Shown here: one piece after another, positions 1 through 7,751 of the stretch
How the letters are laid out: the number at the start of each line of letters is the position of its first letter
Numbering within the stretch: position 1 is the first letter of the stretch
Assembly: GCA_015069385.1 (NCBI GenBank)
Contig: SVIS01000003.1
Location: forward strand, 1 to 61,990
Origin: Clostridiales bacterium
GTDB taxonomy: Bacteria > Bacillota > Clostridia > Christensenellales > UBA1242
Reading direction: 5' to 3'
Length of the DNA stretch: 61,990 nucleotides
Position numbers and translations under genes: made by a program
The notes under the pieces: generated by a model
The model's database searches: none
What the model saw: only the letters and a program-made list of their open reading frames with translations
Told to the model about the DNA's origin: nothing

Positions 1-205
1 TATATGTTGTATAACTTTCTCCATTTGCTTTGGCTAGGTTCTTTACTTGCCCTTCTATTTGTATCATACAATCATGCATGGTAAACCCTAGGTTACCTGT
101 TACGTTTAGGCTTGCTGACATTGCTGCATATATACCAAAACCCATTACCCCTATGCATAAAGCAAGCATAGAAGCAAATAGAAATGTTTTATATTTACCT
201 TTCAT
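1..205 (-). CDS. Small secreted TasA-like (SipW-type signal) protein, partial
   Basis: The gene runs off the left edge; 68 codons are visible. The start ATG (205-203) is preceded by AAAGGGGG six bases upstream. The N-terminus is a signal peptide (basic MKGKYK, then a hydrophobic stretch ending GFGIYAA). The mature part begins SASLNVTGNLGFTMHD, close to AGLKLTSTVGFTVDS in the secreted protein at 13391-14038, so the two are probably paralogues. A third protein at 24428-24958 shares the signal-peptide type. By analogy with TasA/camelysin-type proteins it may be a fibre or matrix subunit; that role is inferred. A promoter with two palindromic sites lies just upstream (264-319). The forward-strand frame over the same bases is a shadow. 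Confidence 0.8.
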   Translation of the reverse strand, partial: MKGKYKTFLFASMLALCIGVMGFGIYAAMSASLNVTGNLGFTMHDCMIQIEGQVKNLAKANGESYTTY

Positions 206-263
206 AATTTCCCCCTTTAATCATATTTTGTTTTAATGATTATAAAAATATGTATTATGGCAT

Positions 264-319
264 CAGTTGTAAACTGACTCCTTTATGGTCATTATACAGT
301 TTAAAACTGAAAATTGCAA
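264..319 (-). promoter_or_regulatory. Promoter of the left-edge secreted gene with two palindromic operators
   Basis: On the minus strand a -35 TTGCAA (314-319) and a -10 TATAAT (291-296) are separated by 17 bases. The palindrome CAGTTTAAAACTG (297-309) lies inside that spacer. A second, CAGTTGTAAACTG (264-276), lies just past the expected transcription start. Centres are 33 bp apart, about three helical turns. The layout matches that of the paralogue at 14187-14259, but the palindrome differs, so a different regulator is inferred. Confidence 0.7.
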
Positions 320-349
320 ATATATTAAATATGAAAAAAGAAAAAATTT

Positions 350-384
350 TTATTAAAAAACCACTTAGCAAATTGCTAAGTGAT
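350..384 (-). terminator. Rho-independent terminator after recR
   Basis: The palindrome CACTTAGCAAATTGCTAAGTG (362-382) gives a stem of about 8-9 bp with a small loop. It is followed on the minus strand by a run of six T's. It lies ten bases past the recR stop codon. Confidence 0.85.
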
Positions 385-393
385 TATATAAAT

Positions 394-984
394 TTATAAA
401 TTATTTCTAAGCTCCATTGCCCTAGATAAAGTGACTTCGTCAGCATATTCTAAATCAGTTCCCATTGCAACACCCTGTGCAAGCCTTGTAACTTTTACGC
501 CAAATGGTTTAAGTAATTCAGCAATATAATAAGCCGTAGTATCACCGGCAACATCGGGGTTGGTTGCCATAATTACTTCTTTTGTTTTATATTTTTGAAC
601 TCTTTTAATTAGTTCTTTAATTCTAATATCATCTGGACCTTTATGTTCTAATGGATTAATGCAACCATGTAAAACATGATATGCCCCATTAAAGTTTTTT
701 ATTTTCTCCATAGCAAGAACATCTTTAGGTTCAGCAACAACACAAATTATTTCGGCATTATTTTTTAAGCAAGACTCACAAACCTCACTTTCGGAAAAAT
801 TTCCACATTCACTGCAAAATTTAATTTTTTGCTTCGCATTAATTAAACTATCAGCAAAAGTTTTAACATCTTCCTCTTCCATATTTAAAACCGAATAAGC
901 ATAACGTTGTGCTGTTTTAAAGCCAACACCCGGAAGTGCCCTAAATGAGTTAGTTAATTTATTTAAACTATCAATATAGCCCAT
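394..984 (-). CDS. recR: Recombination protein RecR
   Basis: RecR (196 residues, normal length) loads RecA at gapped DNA together with RecF and RecO. Seen: an N-terminal helix-hairpin-helix with LPGVGFKTAQR (about residues 17-27), a four-cysteine zinc finger (CSECG...CESC, about 57-72), and a Toprim domain with VVAEPKD and ATNPDVAGDTTAYY. The C-terminus has the usual RLAQGVAMGTDLEYAD Walker-B-like segment. It is the last gene of the dnaX-ybaB-recR operon, a very common arrangement in Gram-positive bacteria. It starts two bases after the ybaB stop, so translational coupling is likely. Confidence 0.97.
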   Translation of the reverse strand: MGYIDSLNKLTNSFRALPGVGFKTAQRYAYSVLNMEEEDVKTFADSLINAKQKIKFCSECGNFSESEVCESCLKNNAEIICVVAEPKDVLAMEKIKNFNGAYHVLHGCINPLEHKGPDDIRIKELIKRVQKYKTKEVIMATNPDVAGDTTAYYIAELLKPFGVKVTRLAQGVAMGTDLEYADEVTLSRAMELRNNL

Positions 985-986
985 AA

Positions 987-1316
987 TTACATTCCCGGTA
1001 TTTGAGGAACGCTTGCTTGTTCCTCTTTTTTAATTTGCTCTAATGCATCATTCACACCAGCAATAATTAAATCTTGCAAAGTTTCAATATCGTCTGGGTC
1101 AACAATTGCTGGTTTAATATTAAGTGCTATAACTTTCTTATCTCCGGTCATTACAACTTGCACCATGCCGCCACCAACAGAAGCTGTAAATTCTTTGGCC
1201 TCTAATTCCTCTTTTGCTTTTTGCATGTCCTCTTGCATTTTTTGTGCTTGGCGCATTAAGTTTTGTAAATTTGCACCGCCAAAACCACCACCAAAGCCAC
1301 CTCTATATCCGTTCAT
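987..1316 (-). CDS. ybaB: YbaB/EbfC nucleoid-associated protein
   Basis: A 109-residue DNA-binding protein of the YbaB/EbfC family, which forms dimers that coat and bend DNA. Seen: a glycine-rich N-terminus (MNGYRGGFGGGFGG), a helix with NLMRQAQKMQEDMQKAKEEL, and the core TASVGGGMVQVVMTGDKKVIAL and LQDLIIAGVNDAL segments typical of the family. The glycine-rich leader is somewhat longer than in textbook members. The start follows GGAG at a good distance. The gene lies between dnaX and recR. The 87 bases upstream, before the tau extension ends, are AT-only and show no separate promoter. Confidence 0.95.
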   Translation of the reverse strand: MNGYRGGFGGGFGGANLQNLMRQAQKMQEDMQKAKEELEAKEFTASVGGGMVQVVMTGDKKVIALNIKPAIVDPDDIETLQDLIIAGVNDALEQIKKEEQASVPQIPGM

Positions 1317-1403
1317 ATTTATTCTCCTTTTATTATTATTTTATTTTTTATTTATTTTTTTAATAATTTAAAATTAATTAATTTTTAATTATTTTATATT
1401 AAT

Positions 1404-1802
1404 TTATTCAATAATTAATTTATCGCCAAAAATCGATTTTAAAATATTTAAATCCTGTTGCGTAACAGATAATTTTTTTTCTTTTTTTATTATTTCAAAA
1501 TTATTTATTCCAAAATTTTCAAGAGCAGTTTTTAAATCTTGAATATTATCTTGGCTTTTTAAAAGTTCATATAAAAATGTTTCCGTAGTATTAATATAAA
1601 ATATTCCATTTATATACTCAACATCTGTTATATCACCACAAGCAATATGAAGAGCAACAGCATGATGTTCTCGCAAATAAATAATAACTTTACCCCAAAT
1701 TGTTCTTGCTGATACAGTATTAATATTTATTTGTGTGTTTGATTGTTTGCTCGTGTTTTTTGTTATTAATTCTTTATATTCTAGTTTAGTTAGTTTTTTT
1801 TT
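1404..1802 (-). CDS. dnaX: DnaX tau C-terminal extension, read in the -1 frame
   Basis: This frame is offset by -1 from the main dnaX frame and is open without a stop from the ten-A run (1794-1803) to the TAA at 1404. It begins KLTKLEYKEL and continues ARTIWGKVIIYLREHHAVALHIACGD before a charged end (SIFGDKLIIE). The IWGK...LRE...LH pattern resembles domain V of Gram-positive tau, which contacts the polymerase alpha subunit. The 90-residue frame that starts at TTG 1676 is therefore probably not a separate gene. With a -1 slip the full protein would be about 498 residues. A missing or extra A in the assembly would look the same, so this needs read-level confirmation. Confidence 0.8.
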   Translation of the reverse strand, partial: KKKLTKLEYKELITKNTSKQSNTQININTVSARTIWGKVIIYLREHHAVALHIACGDITDVEYINGIFYINTTETFLYELLKSQDNIQDLKTALENFGINNFEIIKKEKKLSVTQQDLNILKSIFGDKLIIE

Positions 1803-2899
1803 TGCCCTTCGCCCACTTCAGATACAGCAGTAACAAGCGCTGTTTCAAGTAAAGTTTTAGGCGATAGAGCGTATTTCATTTCTGCTTCTATGCTAGAAAA
1901 TATTTTCATATATTCCATTAAATTATCGTTAGATATTTCTTGTGCTTGCTGTTTTAATAAGTTATGTGCTTCGCCTGAAAGAGGTATTAATTGCTCACCA
2001 GAAGAACAATTTTTCATAACCAACAAATTGCGCGCATGAAGAGTTAAATCTTTTGCAAACACATTCATGTTTTTTCCTTCATTAAAACTTTGTTGTAAAA
2101 GTTCTAATGCGGTGCCAATATCTTTTTTGTTTAAAGCATCAAATATTTTTATATATTGTTTTGTATCACTTGTGCCAAGTACTTTTTGAGCACCCTCCAA
2201 AGTAATATTACCTTGACAAAAAGCGCTTACGCAATCTGCTATAGAAAGAGTGTCTCGACAACTGCCCTCTCCAGCAAGAGCAATTAATTTTAATGCCTCA
2301 TCTGAGTAGGCAATATTTTCTTGCCTAAATACTTTTGCAACAAGTTCCATAAGTGTTTGAACTGGAACAAGCCTAAAATCAAACCTCATACAACGAGAAA
2401 GAATTGTTGCTGGAAGTTTATGCACCTCGGTTGTGGCAAGTATAAAAATAACGTGTTTAGGTGGCTCTTCTAAAGTTTTTAAAAGTGCATTAAATGCCTG
2501 ATCAGTAAGCATATGAACTTCATCTATAATATAAACCTTATATTTGCCGTTTACAGGTAAAAATTTAACTTTTTCTCGAATATCCCTAACTTCATCAACA
2601 CGGTTGTTTGAAGCAGCATCAATTTCTAAAATATCAACATTACCAGCCTGCTCGTGAGCATTACAAACCTCACAATCAAAACAAGGCTCACCATTAACAT
2701 TGTTTGGACAATTAACAGCATTTGCAAATATTTTAGCAGTACTAGTTTTACCAGTACCGCGGCTACCAGTAAATAAGTAGGCGTGGCTAACATTGCCTGT
2801 TGCAACTTGATGTTTTAATGTTTTGGTTATATGCTCTTGCCCAACAACTTCATCAAAGGTGCGTGGTCTATATTTGCGATAAAGCGCCTTGTATGCCAT
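1790..2899 (-). CDS. dnaX: DNA polymerase III subunit gamma/tau (zero-frame, gamma-like product)
   Basis: The clamp-loader ATPase. In the zero frame it is 369 residues from ATG 2899 (MAYKALYRKYRPRTF). That start has GGGAG nine bases upstream, and the promoter (2931-2959) lies right behind it, so the 20 extra in-frame residues upstream are rejected. Seen: Walker A GSRGTGKTS, a four-cysteine zinc module (CPNN...CFDCEVC), Walker B YIIDEVHML, the ALLKTLEEPP segment and sensor-1 ILATTE. The frame ends EGQKKN-stop at a run of ten A's, immediately before the usual tau domains. This mirrors organisms where gamma and tau are made from one gene by ribosomal or polymerase slippage. Confidence 0.95.
   Translation of the reverse strand: MAYKALYRKYRPRTFDEVVGQEHITKTLKHQVATGNVSHAYLFTGSRGTGKTSTAKIFANAVNCPNNVNGEPCFDCEVCNAHEQAGNVDILEIDAASNNRVDEVRDIREKVKFLPVNGKYKVYIIDEVHMLTDQAFNALLKTLEEPPKHVIFILATTEVHKLPATILSRCMRFDFRLVPVQTLMELVAKVFRQENIAYSDEALKLIALAGEGSCRDTLSIADCVSAFCQGNITLEGAQKVLGTSDTKQYIKIFDALNKKDIGTALELLQQSFNEGKNMNVFAKDLTLHARNLLVMKNCSSGEQLIPLSGEAHNLLKQQAQEISNDNLMEYMKIFSSIEAEMKYALSPKTLLETALVTAVSEVGEGQKKN
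1794..1803 (-). other. Slippery A10 run in dnaX (candidate programmed frameshift or transcriptional slippage site)
   Basis: On the coding strand the sequence is GGGC followed by ten A's and CTAAC. In frame 0 it reads Q-K-K-N-stop; one base back it reads on into the tau-like extension. A pure A run of this length fits either ribosomal tandem slippage or RNA-polymerase slippage (Thermus dnaX uses a run of nine A's). I see no strong downstream stem-loop. The bases just upstream are G-rich (GGGCGAAGGGC). Confidence 0.75.
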
Positions 2900-2930
2900 T
2901 AAGTTTCTCCCTTTTACAAAATTCCTACAC

Positions 2931-2959
2931 ATTTTAGCATACACATTACAAAAATGCAA
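2931..2959 (-). promoter_or_regulatory. dnaX-ybaB-recR operon promoter
   Basis: TTGCAT (2954-2959), a 17-base spacer and TAAAAT (2931-2936) on the minus strand. The expected start is about 25-30 bases before the ATG at 2899. This rules out the longer in-frame dnaX start at 2959. Confidence 0.7.
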
Positions 2960-3007
2960 ATTGATTTATTAAAGAAGTTTTTTATATTAAACAAACATTT
3001 TAGAATA

Positions 3008-3037
3008 TTGACTTCTAATGTATCCTTATGGTAAAAT
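3008..3037 (+). promoter_or_regulatory. Promoter of the small gene at 3073
   Basis: TTGACT (3008-3013), an 18-base spacer and TAAAAT (3032-3037), followed 35 bases later by the ATG at 3073. Confidence 0.6.
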
Positions 3038-3072
3038 GAGTAAAATATAATTAAAAATACAGGGGGAATAAT

Positions 3073-3318
3073 ATGACAATTGATGGAATTCATACATTTG
3101 CCACAATCCAAGCAAATTTAATAAATATTGAAATTGGTTTAAGCAACAATACTTTATCCCGTGAAACTGCTGTTAAACACATAAAATCATTACTCGACTT
3201 AACTGAATTAGTTAAAGAACGTACAGCACCTAGCCGTGAAAATATGAAAGCGATAAAAGATATTTCAAAATTACTTTTAGAAAAGTGTACTACACCATAT
3301 CCAGGCCTAAATAAATAA
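3073..3318 (+). CDS. Small hypothetical protein (81 residues)
   Basis: Not recognised. It has a near-consensus promoter, a strong ribosome site (AGGGGGAATAAT before ATG) and a terminator, so it is a complete one-gene unit. The protein is soluble, predicted mostly helical, with no signal peptide or membrane segment. It has one charged helix-like stretch (VKHIKSLLDLTELVKER) and ends CTTPYPGLNK. It lies divergent from dnaX and convergent with the metallopeptidase gene. It could be a small regulator, but nothing in the sequence says so. Confidence 0.7.
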   Translation: MTIDGIHTFATIQANLINIEIGLSNNTLSRETAVKHIKSLLDLTELVKERTAPSRENMKAIKDISKLLLEKCTTPYPGLNK

Positions 3319-3334
3319 TTAAAAAATTTTAATA

Positions 3335-3368
3335 ATCAAAGATTCGTAACAGAGTCTTTGATTTTTTT
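3335..3368 (+). terminator. Bidirectional terminator between 3318 and the M1 peptidase gene
   Basis: ATCAAAGATTC (3335-3345) pairs with GAGTCTTTGAT (3352-3362) across a six-base loop, with one G-T pair. It is followed by seven T's. The reverse strand also ends in an AT-rich run, so it can serve the convergent gene ending at 3382. Confidence 0.85.
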
Positions 3369-3381
3369 CCAAAGTCATTAA

Positions 3382-4854
3382 TTAAAACTCACCCAAAACC
3401 ACTTCACCATTAAACCACGAATTAAAATAACTTTCTAAGTTTTTACCACTAGCTTTGCTAAATGCCTCAATCAAATCTGTAGGAGTAGCCTCTTTAAACT
3501 TATAACACTCGTAAAAATATTTTAAACACTTATTCATCTTACTTTCACCTAGCATATCTTTTAAACTTGCAAACATAAGCATACCTTTAACATAAGACAA
3601 ATACACATATTCGTTTTCGGTTGCAAAGTCATTTAATGGTCTTACCATTGCAGTTGAAAAGTCAGGCACAACATCACCATATACTTTTGCAAAGTTACAA
3701 TACGATTTTGTCGCATTATTAAAAATTTCTTTACTTGAGTGATTATATGCCGGATATGCATCATAAAACAGTGCCGTATTAAAATCAGTAAGCCCCTCGT
3801 CTAAAAAGCCATAAGCATACTGGTTATTACCAACTACTCCATACCACCACTGATGACATAACTCATGAACAATTACATTTACATATGTATCAAAATCACC
3901 CAAATTGTCAGCAATTAAAACAAGGTTTGGATATTCCATTCCACCATGTACAAAGTTGGCTTCACATACTGTTAAAGTGCCATATGGGTACGCACCATAT
4001 TTTTCATTCATTGCAAGAACTTGTTTTATTACTTCAAAACTCTGCTCTGCCTTTGTATCTGTATAATAATAGTAATAAATATCTATTCCTTTGTAATTAT
4101 CTGTTTTACAATTAAATTTATTACTTAACACCATTGCAAAATCTCTTACCTTATTTGCTTTTATAGTTGCAATTATTTTGTCGTCATCTTGTACTAAACT
4201 TTGTTTGCCCGAACTTGCAAGAGTCAAATTGTTAGAATATGTAATACTGACCTCATAATTTGCGACCTTGCTATAAAACGGGTCTCCATTAGAATCATAT
4301 AAATCGGTAACAAATGCCCCATTTTCATATACACATAAAATTGGGTAATAATTGCATAAATTTATTGTGTTTTCTCCGTAACCTAGTCTGTGATTAATGT
4401 TTGCAAGTTGCACACTAAAACCAATTTCAAAAGTAAAAGTATCTTGTGGATAAAGTTCTTGTCCTATATCAATAATTAAAATGTTTTGATCCACACCACC
4501 AACTTCATAACTTAAATATTCGTTATTACTGCTAACACTTTCAATTTCAATATCGCCATAACTTTTGCCGTTTGGACATGCTTTTTCAGTATTTGCAAGC
4601 GATACAACTTTTGCAGCGGCACCTTCTCTAAAAGCGTTAGCATAAAGATGTAAATATACTTCATTTAAAATATTGTCGGTATAATTATAAAATTCAACAA
4701 CTTCTTTACCCTCAAGCAAATTTAATTGCTCATTAAAAAATAGTGTTTGTTTATAAAAACACAATCTTTCTTCTTTTGATAAATTATTAGCGCAAAAAAC
4801 AAATGTTCCAAGTGCTAAAACACCTACTATTGTAAAAATAATCCATTTTTTCAT
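3382..4854 (-). CDS. M1-type (gluzincin) metallopeptidase, membrane-anchored or secreted
   Basis: A zinc aminopeptidase-like protein of 490 residues from ATG 4854 (MKKWIIFTIVGVLALG). That start puts a hydrophobic N-terminal segment at the very end; the 28 extra in-frame residues upstream look non-coding, although no strong ribosome site precedes either start. Seen: the substrate-binding loop GGMEYPN (about residue 301), zinc motif HELCHQWW (about 329) and the third ligand 19 residues after the motif Glu in DEGLTDF. This is the HExxH-x18-E arrangement of family M1. The N-terminal half is beta-rich, as in M1 enzymes. It probably trims peptides outside the membrane. Substrate unknown. Confidence 0.88.
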   Translation of the reverse strand: MKKWIIFTIVGVLALGTFVFCANNLSKEERLCFYKQTLFFNEQLNLLEGKEVVEFYNYTDNILNEVYLHLYANAFREGAAAKVVSLANTEKACPNGKSYGDIEIESVSSNNEYLSYEVGGVDQNILIIDIGQELYPQDTFTFEIGFSVQLANINHRLGYGENTINLCNYYPILCVYENGAFVTDLYDSNGDPFYSKVANYEVSITYSNNLTLASSGKQSLVQDDDKIIATIKANKVRDFAMVLSNKFNCKTDNYKGIDIYYYYYTDTKAEQSFEVIKQVLAMNEKYGAYPYGTLTVCEANFVHGGMEYPNLVLIADNLGDFDTYVNVIVHELCHQWWYGVVGNNQYAYGFLDEGLTDFNTALFYDAYPAYNHSSKEIFNNATKSYCNFAKVYGDVVPDFSTAMVRPLNDFATENEYVYLSYVKGMLMFASLKDMLGESKMNKCLKYFYECYKFKEATPTDLIEAFSKASGKNLESYFNSWFNGEVVLGEF

Positions 4855-5034
4855 AGTGTAATTTATGTTTTGTTTTTTTATGTTATGAGAAAAAATATAA
4901 TTTGTTAAAAATTTTATTATAAAGAAAAATGTACACAAACATTATAAATATTGATAATTTCAACTAAATTGCGAAAGATAAAATCTTGATAAAGAGCATT
5001 GAATTCCATTTGCTTTAAATTTTAACAAAATCAA

Positions 5035-5082
5035 ATAAAAATATAGACAAATTCAAACTTACTTTAAATTTGTCTATATTTT
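5035..5082 (-). terminator. Terminator after the Fic/Doc gene
   Basis: A 13-bp perfect stem, ATATAGACAAATT (5041-5053) with AATTTGTCTATAT (5067-5079). On the minus strand it is followed by TTTTTATTTGATTTTG. It lies about 85 bases past the Fic stop codon. Confidence 0.75.
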
Positions 5083-5165
5083 GAAAAGCATTTAAGCCTT
5101 TGTTTATAATTATTTAGGATAAAATAAAAATATTTACAGTAATTCGCATATTTTTCTAATATTAA

Positions 5166-5582
5166 TTATTTAATAGGTAAATCTTCTTTTATTGCGGCGT
5201 TAGTTTTTTTATGTCTGTTTACCCAATTAACAAGCTGTTTTGAACTTGTTTTACCACTAGCTAGCGATAAACCAATGGTAATTAGTTCTTGATTCGAATA
5301 TTTTAAATTAACATTATTAATTTCAAGAAAACAAAGCATGGCTAACATTCCAACTCTTTTATTGCCATCAAAAAAAGGGTGATTGGTAATTATATTAAAA
5401 CCTAGCCTAGCCCCTTTTTCTTCTATGGTTGAATAAAGTTCTTTTCCGTCAAATGTTTGAAAAACTGAGTTAATTGATGAGTCTAAAAGTGCATAATCTC
5501 TTACAATTATTTGTTTGCCAGTGTGCTTAAATATGTATTCTTGAAGAAGAGAAATTGAATCTATATTAAATTTTGTCAACAT
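5166..5582 (-). CDS. Fic/Doc-family protein (type II toxin-like)
   Basis: 138 residues from ATG 5582, chosen because GAGGTG lies ten bases upstream; the in-frame ATG at 5603 has no good ribosome site. The Fic core motif is intact: HPFFDGNKR with the catalytic His and the phosphate-binding GNKR. Doc-type family members transfer phosphate or AMP onto targets such as EF-Tu; which reaction applies here cannot be read from sequence. The N-terminus (LLQEYIFKHTGKQIIVRDYALLDSSI) is also Doc-like. It overlaps the end of a 44-residue ORF by 17 bases, the layout of a toxin-antitoxin pair. Confidence 0.87.
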   Translation of the reverse strand: MLTKFNIDSISLLQEYIFKHTGKQIIVRDYALLDSSINSVFQTFDGKELYSTIEEKGARLGFNIITNHPFFDGNKRVGMLAMLCFLEINNVNLKYSNQELITIGLSLASGKTSSKQLVNWVNRHKKTNAAIKEDLPIK

Positions 5583-5700
5583 TTCCAAGCACCTCGAAAG
5601 CATATTTGTATTCTGTTAAAATTTTTTCAGCAATTTGAATTAGCTTTTTGTTTTCTTCTAGTTGTTTCTTAGTTAAATCATTTTTTGTTGTGTTTTCCAT
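5566..5700 (-). CDS. 44-residue candidate antitoxin upstream of Fic/Doc
   Basis: A short gene too small for usual ORF calls: ATG 5700 with AAGGAA eight bases upstream, stop TAA at 5566. The product is a charged helix-forming peptide (MENTTKNDLTKKQLEENKKL at the N-terminus, then IAEKILTEYKYAFEVLG). Position, overlap and its own promoter suggest it is the partner of the Fic protein. The known Fic-inhibitory motif (S/T-xxx-E-G/N) is not clearly present, so an antitoxin role is inference from context. Confidence 0.6.
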   Translation of the reverse strand: MENTTKNDLTKKQLEENKKLIQIAEKILTEYKYAFEVLGNVDKI

Positions 5701-5757
5701 ATTTTGTTCCTTAAAGTTAAAATATAAAAATTATTTATTTAGTTTTTCTTATTTAAG

Positions 5758-5786
5758 AGTTTATCATAAATTTAATAGTTTTACAA
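5758..5786 (-). promoter_or_regulatory. Promoter of the antitoxin-like/Fic pair
   Basis: TTGTAA (complement of 5781-5786), a 17-base spacer and TAAACT (complement of 5758-5763). The remaining gap from 5787 to 5911 is AT-rich and holds no gene I can see. Confidence 0.55.
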
Positions 5787-5911
5787 TAGTAAAATAGTAT
5801 TTAAAAATTATGAAAATTAATTTTTTGTCATTTGCTTCAAAAACGCTTTTTATTATTTAATAAATATTTAATTTGTAATTTTATTTATTTTTTCAACTAT
5901 TTTTTCATTTA

Positions 5912-7291
5912 TTATTTTAAAAACGTTCTGACAATTTTTTCATATTTTTTATTATATGGTTGATATCTCATAGGTAGGTCAATTTTTGTTCCTTTATTTA
6001 CAATGCTTTTAAAATGAGAAAATGTATTAAATCCCTCTTCTCCATGATATGAGCCCATACCGCTCGCGCCAACTCCGCCAAACCCCATTTCGCTAGTGGC
6101 GATATGAATTATAGTGTCGTTTACACAACCACCACCAAAAGAAATTTTTTCTGTTATATTTTTTATATTTTCTTTATTTTGTGAAAATAAATACAAAGCG
6201 AGAGGTTTAGGTTTGTTTGCTAATAATGAATAAAATTCTTCAATTTTATCATAAGTTAAAATTGGCAAAATTGGTCCAAAAATTTCCTCTTGCATAATTT
6301 CATCTTCCCAAGAAACATTATCTAAAATGGTTGGTGCAATTTGTAAAGTATCAAGATTACTTTCTCCACCAATTATAATTTTATTTTTATTTATTAAACT
6401 ATTAAGCCTTTCAAAATGTTTTTGGTTTATTATTTTACCATATTTTTCATTATTTAAAGGATTTTTACCATATTGTAAATGAATTTGTTTAACTAATTCA
6501 TTAACTAATTGCTCTTTTATTTTTTTGTCACATAAAATATAATCAGGAGCAACACAAGTTTGTCCACAGTTTAAAAACTTTCCAAAAACAATTCTTTTTG
6601 CAGTTAAACTTATTTTTGCAGTATCATCTACAATACAAGGACTTTTTCCACCAAGTTCTAAACAAACAGGAACAATATTTTCTGCTGCCTTTCTTAAAAC
6701 TTCTTTACCCACTATGCTGCTTCCGGTAAAGAAAATAAAATCAAAGTTTTGTTCTAAAAGACTTGTATTCTCTTTTCTGCCACCTGTTACAACTGCAACA
6801 TATTCCTGCTTAAAACATTCTGCAATTATTTTTTCTATTATATTGCTAGTTTGTGGTGCATAAGCACTTGGTTTAATTATTGCAGTGTTTCCCGCTGCTA
6901 AAGCATCAACAAGCGGAAGTATTGTAAGCATAAAAGGATAGTTCCAAGGACTCATTATTAAAACATTGCCATAAGGGCATGGTTTTTTATAACTTTTTGA
7001 ATAAAACTGGGCAAGAGGTGTATGCACACGTTTTTCTTTTGCAAACTTTTTTATATTTTTTAACATATAAGATATTTCTTCTTTAACAAGCCCAACCTCG
7101 CACATATAACTCTCATAATCGCTTTTACCAAGGTCTAAATATAATGCCTGCATAATTTCTTTTTCAAATTTATTAATTATTAAATATAATTTTTTTAAAT
7201 GAATTATACGAAATTTAGTATCTAATGTTGCACCCGTATTAAAAAAATCTTTTTGTTTTTTCACAAGCGCTTCAATTTTTTCACTTTCCAT
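5912..7291 (-). CDS. Aldehyde dehydrogenase, class-3-like
   Basis: NAD(P)-dependent oxidation of aldehydes to acids. It is 459 residues from ATG 7291; that start has GAGGTG four bases upstream and sits just after the marR stop. Seen: SPWNYPF (class 3 ALDH signature), the coenzyme loop FFTGSSIVGKEV, catalytic Glu in LELGGKSP and nucleophilic Cys in NCGQTCVAPDY, then EEIFGPILP. The length fits class 3 (fatty/aromatic aldehydes) rather than the 480-500 of class 1/2. It is co-transcribed behind a MarR regulator, so aldehyde- or aromatic-responsive expression is plausible. The C-terminal YEKIVRTFLK is typical of the class. Confidence 0.95.
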   Translation of the reverse strand: MESEKIEALVKKQKDFFNTGATLDTKFRIIHLKKLYLIINKFEKEIMQALYLDLGKSDYESYMCEVGLVKEEISYMLKNIKKFAKEKRVHTPLAQFYSKSYKKPCPYGNVLIMSPWNYPFMLTILPLVDALAAGNTAIIKPSAYAPQTSNIIEKIIAECFKQEYVAVVTGGRKENTSLLEQNFDFIFFTGSSIVGKEVLRKAAENIVPVCLELGGKSPCIVDDTAKISLTAKRIVFGKFLNCGQTCVAPDYILCDKKIKEQLVNELVKQIHLQYGKNPLNNEKYGKIINQKHFERLNSLINKNKIIIGGESNLDTLQIAPTILDNVSWEDEIMQEEIFGPILPILTYDKIEEFYSLLANKPKPLALYLFSQNKENIKNITEKISFGGGCVNDTIIHIATSEMGFGGVGASGMGSYHGEEGFNTFSHFKSIVNKGTKIDLPMRYQPYNKKYEKIVRTFLK

Positions 7292-7292
7292 A

Positions 7293-7739
7293 TTACACCT
7301 CATACTTTTCACAAATTTTTTCCAAATTTGAACTTATTAATTCTAAACAATAATATAATGTTTTTCGCTGCTGTTCATCTATTCCTAAACTTGCCTCATT
7401 TAAAATACCATCAATTTTAATTGCAACTTTTTTTGCAACGCATTTTCCTTTTTCGCTTAATGTTAGTGGGCTTTTGTACCTTTTTTGCAAATTAGAATTA
7501 CATAATATATATCCACTATTTTCTAAAAATACCAAACTGCGAGAAATATTGGCCTTATCTTCTTCACAAATTTCGGTTAACTCTTTTGCCGTTAATTGTT
7601 TAGATTTATACAAATAATACAAGCAAGAAACATGTGGACCTTTTAAGCCAAACTCCTGCATTTCTTCAGATTTAATTTTTTTAATTGCTCTACTTATTTT
7701 ATTAGTAAGCACAGTAAAATTTTTAAAACGTTCGTCCAT
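7293..7739 (-). CDS. MarR-family transcriptional regulator
   Basis: 148 residues from ATG 7739 (MDERFKNF), selected by GGAG five bases upstream. A longer frame to 7790 would run through the promoter and is rejected. Seen: a winged helix with LTAKELTEICEEDKANISR as the helix-turn-helix, GYILCNSNLQKRYKSPLTLSEKG as the wing, and dimerisation helices at both ends. The family usually represses its own operon until a small ligand binds. Two matching palindromes in its promoter support autoregulation. The downstream aldehyde dehydrogenase is the evident target. Confidence 0.93.
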   Translation of the reverse strand: MDERFKNFTVLTNKISRAIKKIKSEEMQEFGLKGPHVSCLYYLYKSKQLTAKELTEICEEDKANISRSLVFLENSGYILCNSNLQKRYKSPLTLSEKGKCVAKKVAIKIDGILNEASLGIDEQQRKTLYYCLELISSNLEKICEKYEV

Positions 7740-7751
7740 TTCATCTCCAGT

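Noticed and set aside
30..236. Forward-strand ORF at the left edge
   Set aside because: It lies antisense to the secreted-protein gene, which has a proper ribosome site, signal peptide and promoter.
1404..1676. Separate 90-residue gene starting at TTG 1676
   Set aside because: The same frame is open back to the dnaX A10 run and continues a tau-like domain, so it is better read as the dnaX extension.
2900..3072. SRP RNA (scRNA) gene upstream of dnaX, common in Firmicutes
   Set aside because: The gap holds two opposing promoters and no recognisable SRP Alu or S-domain elements.
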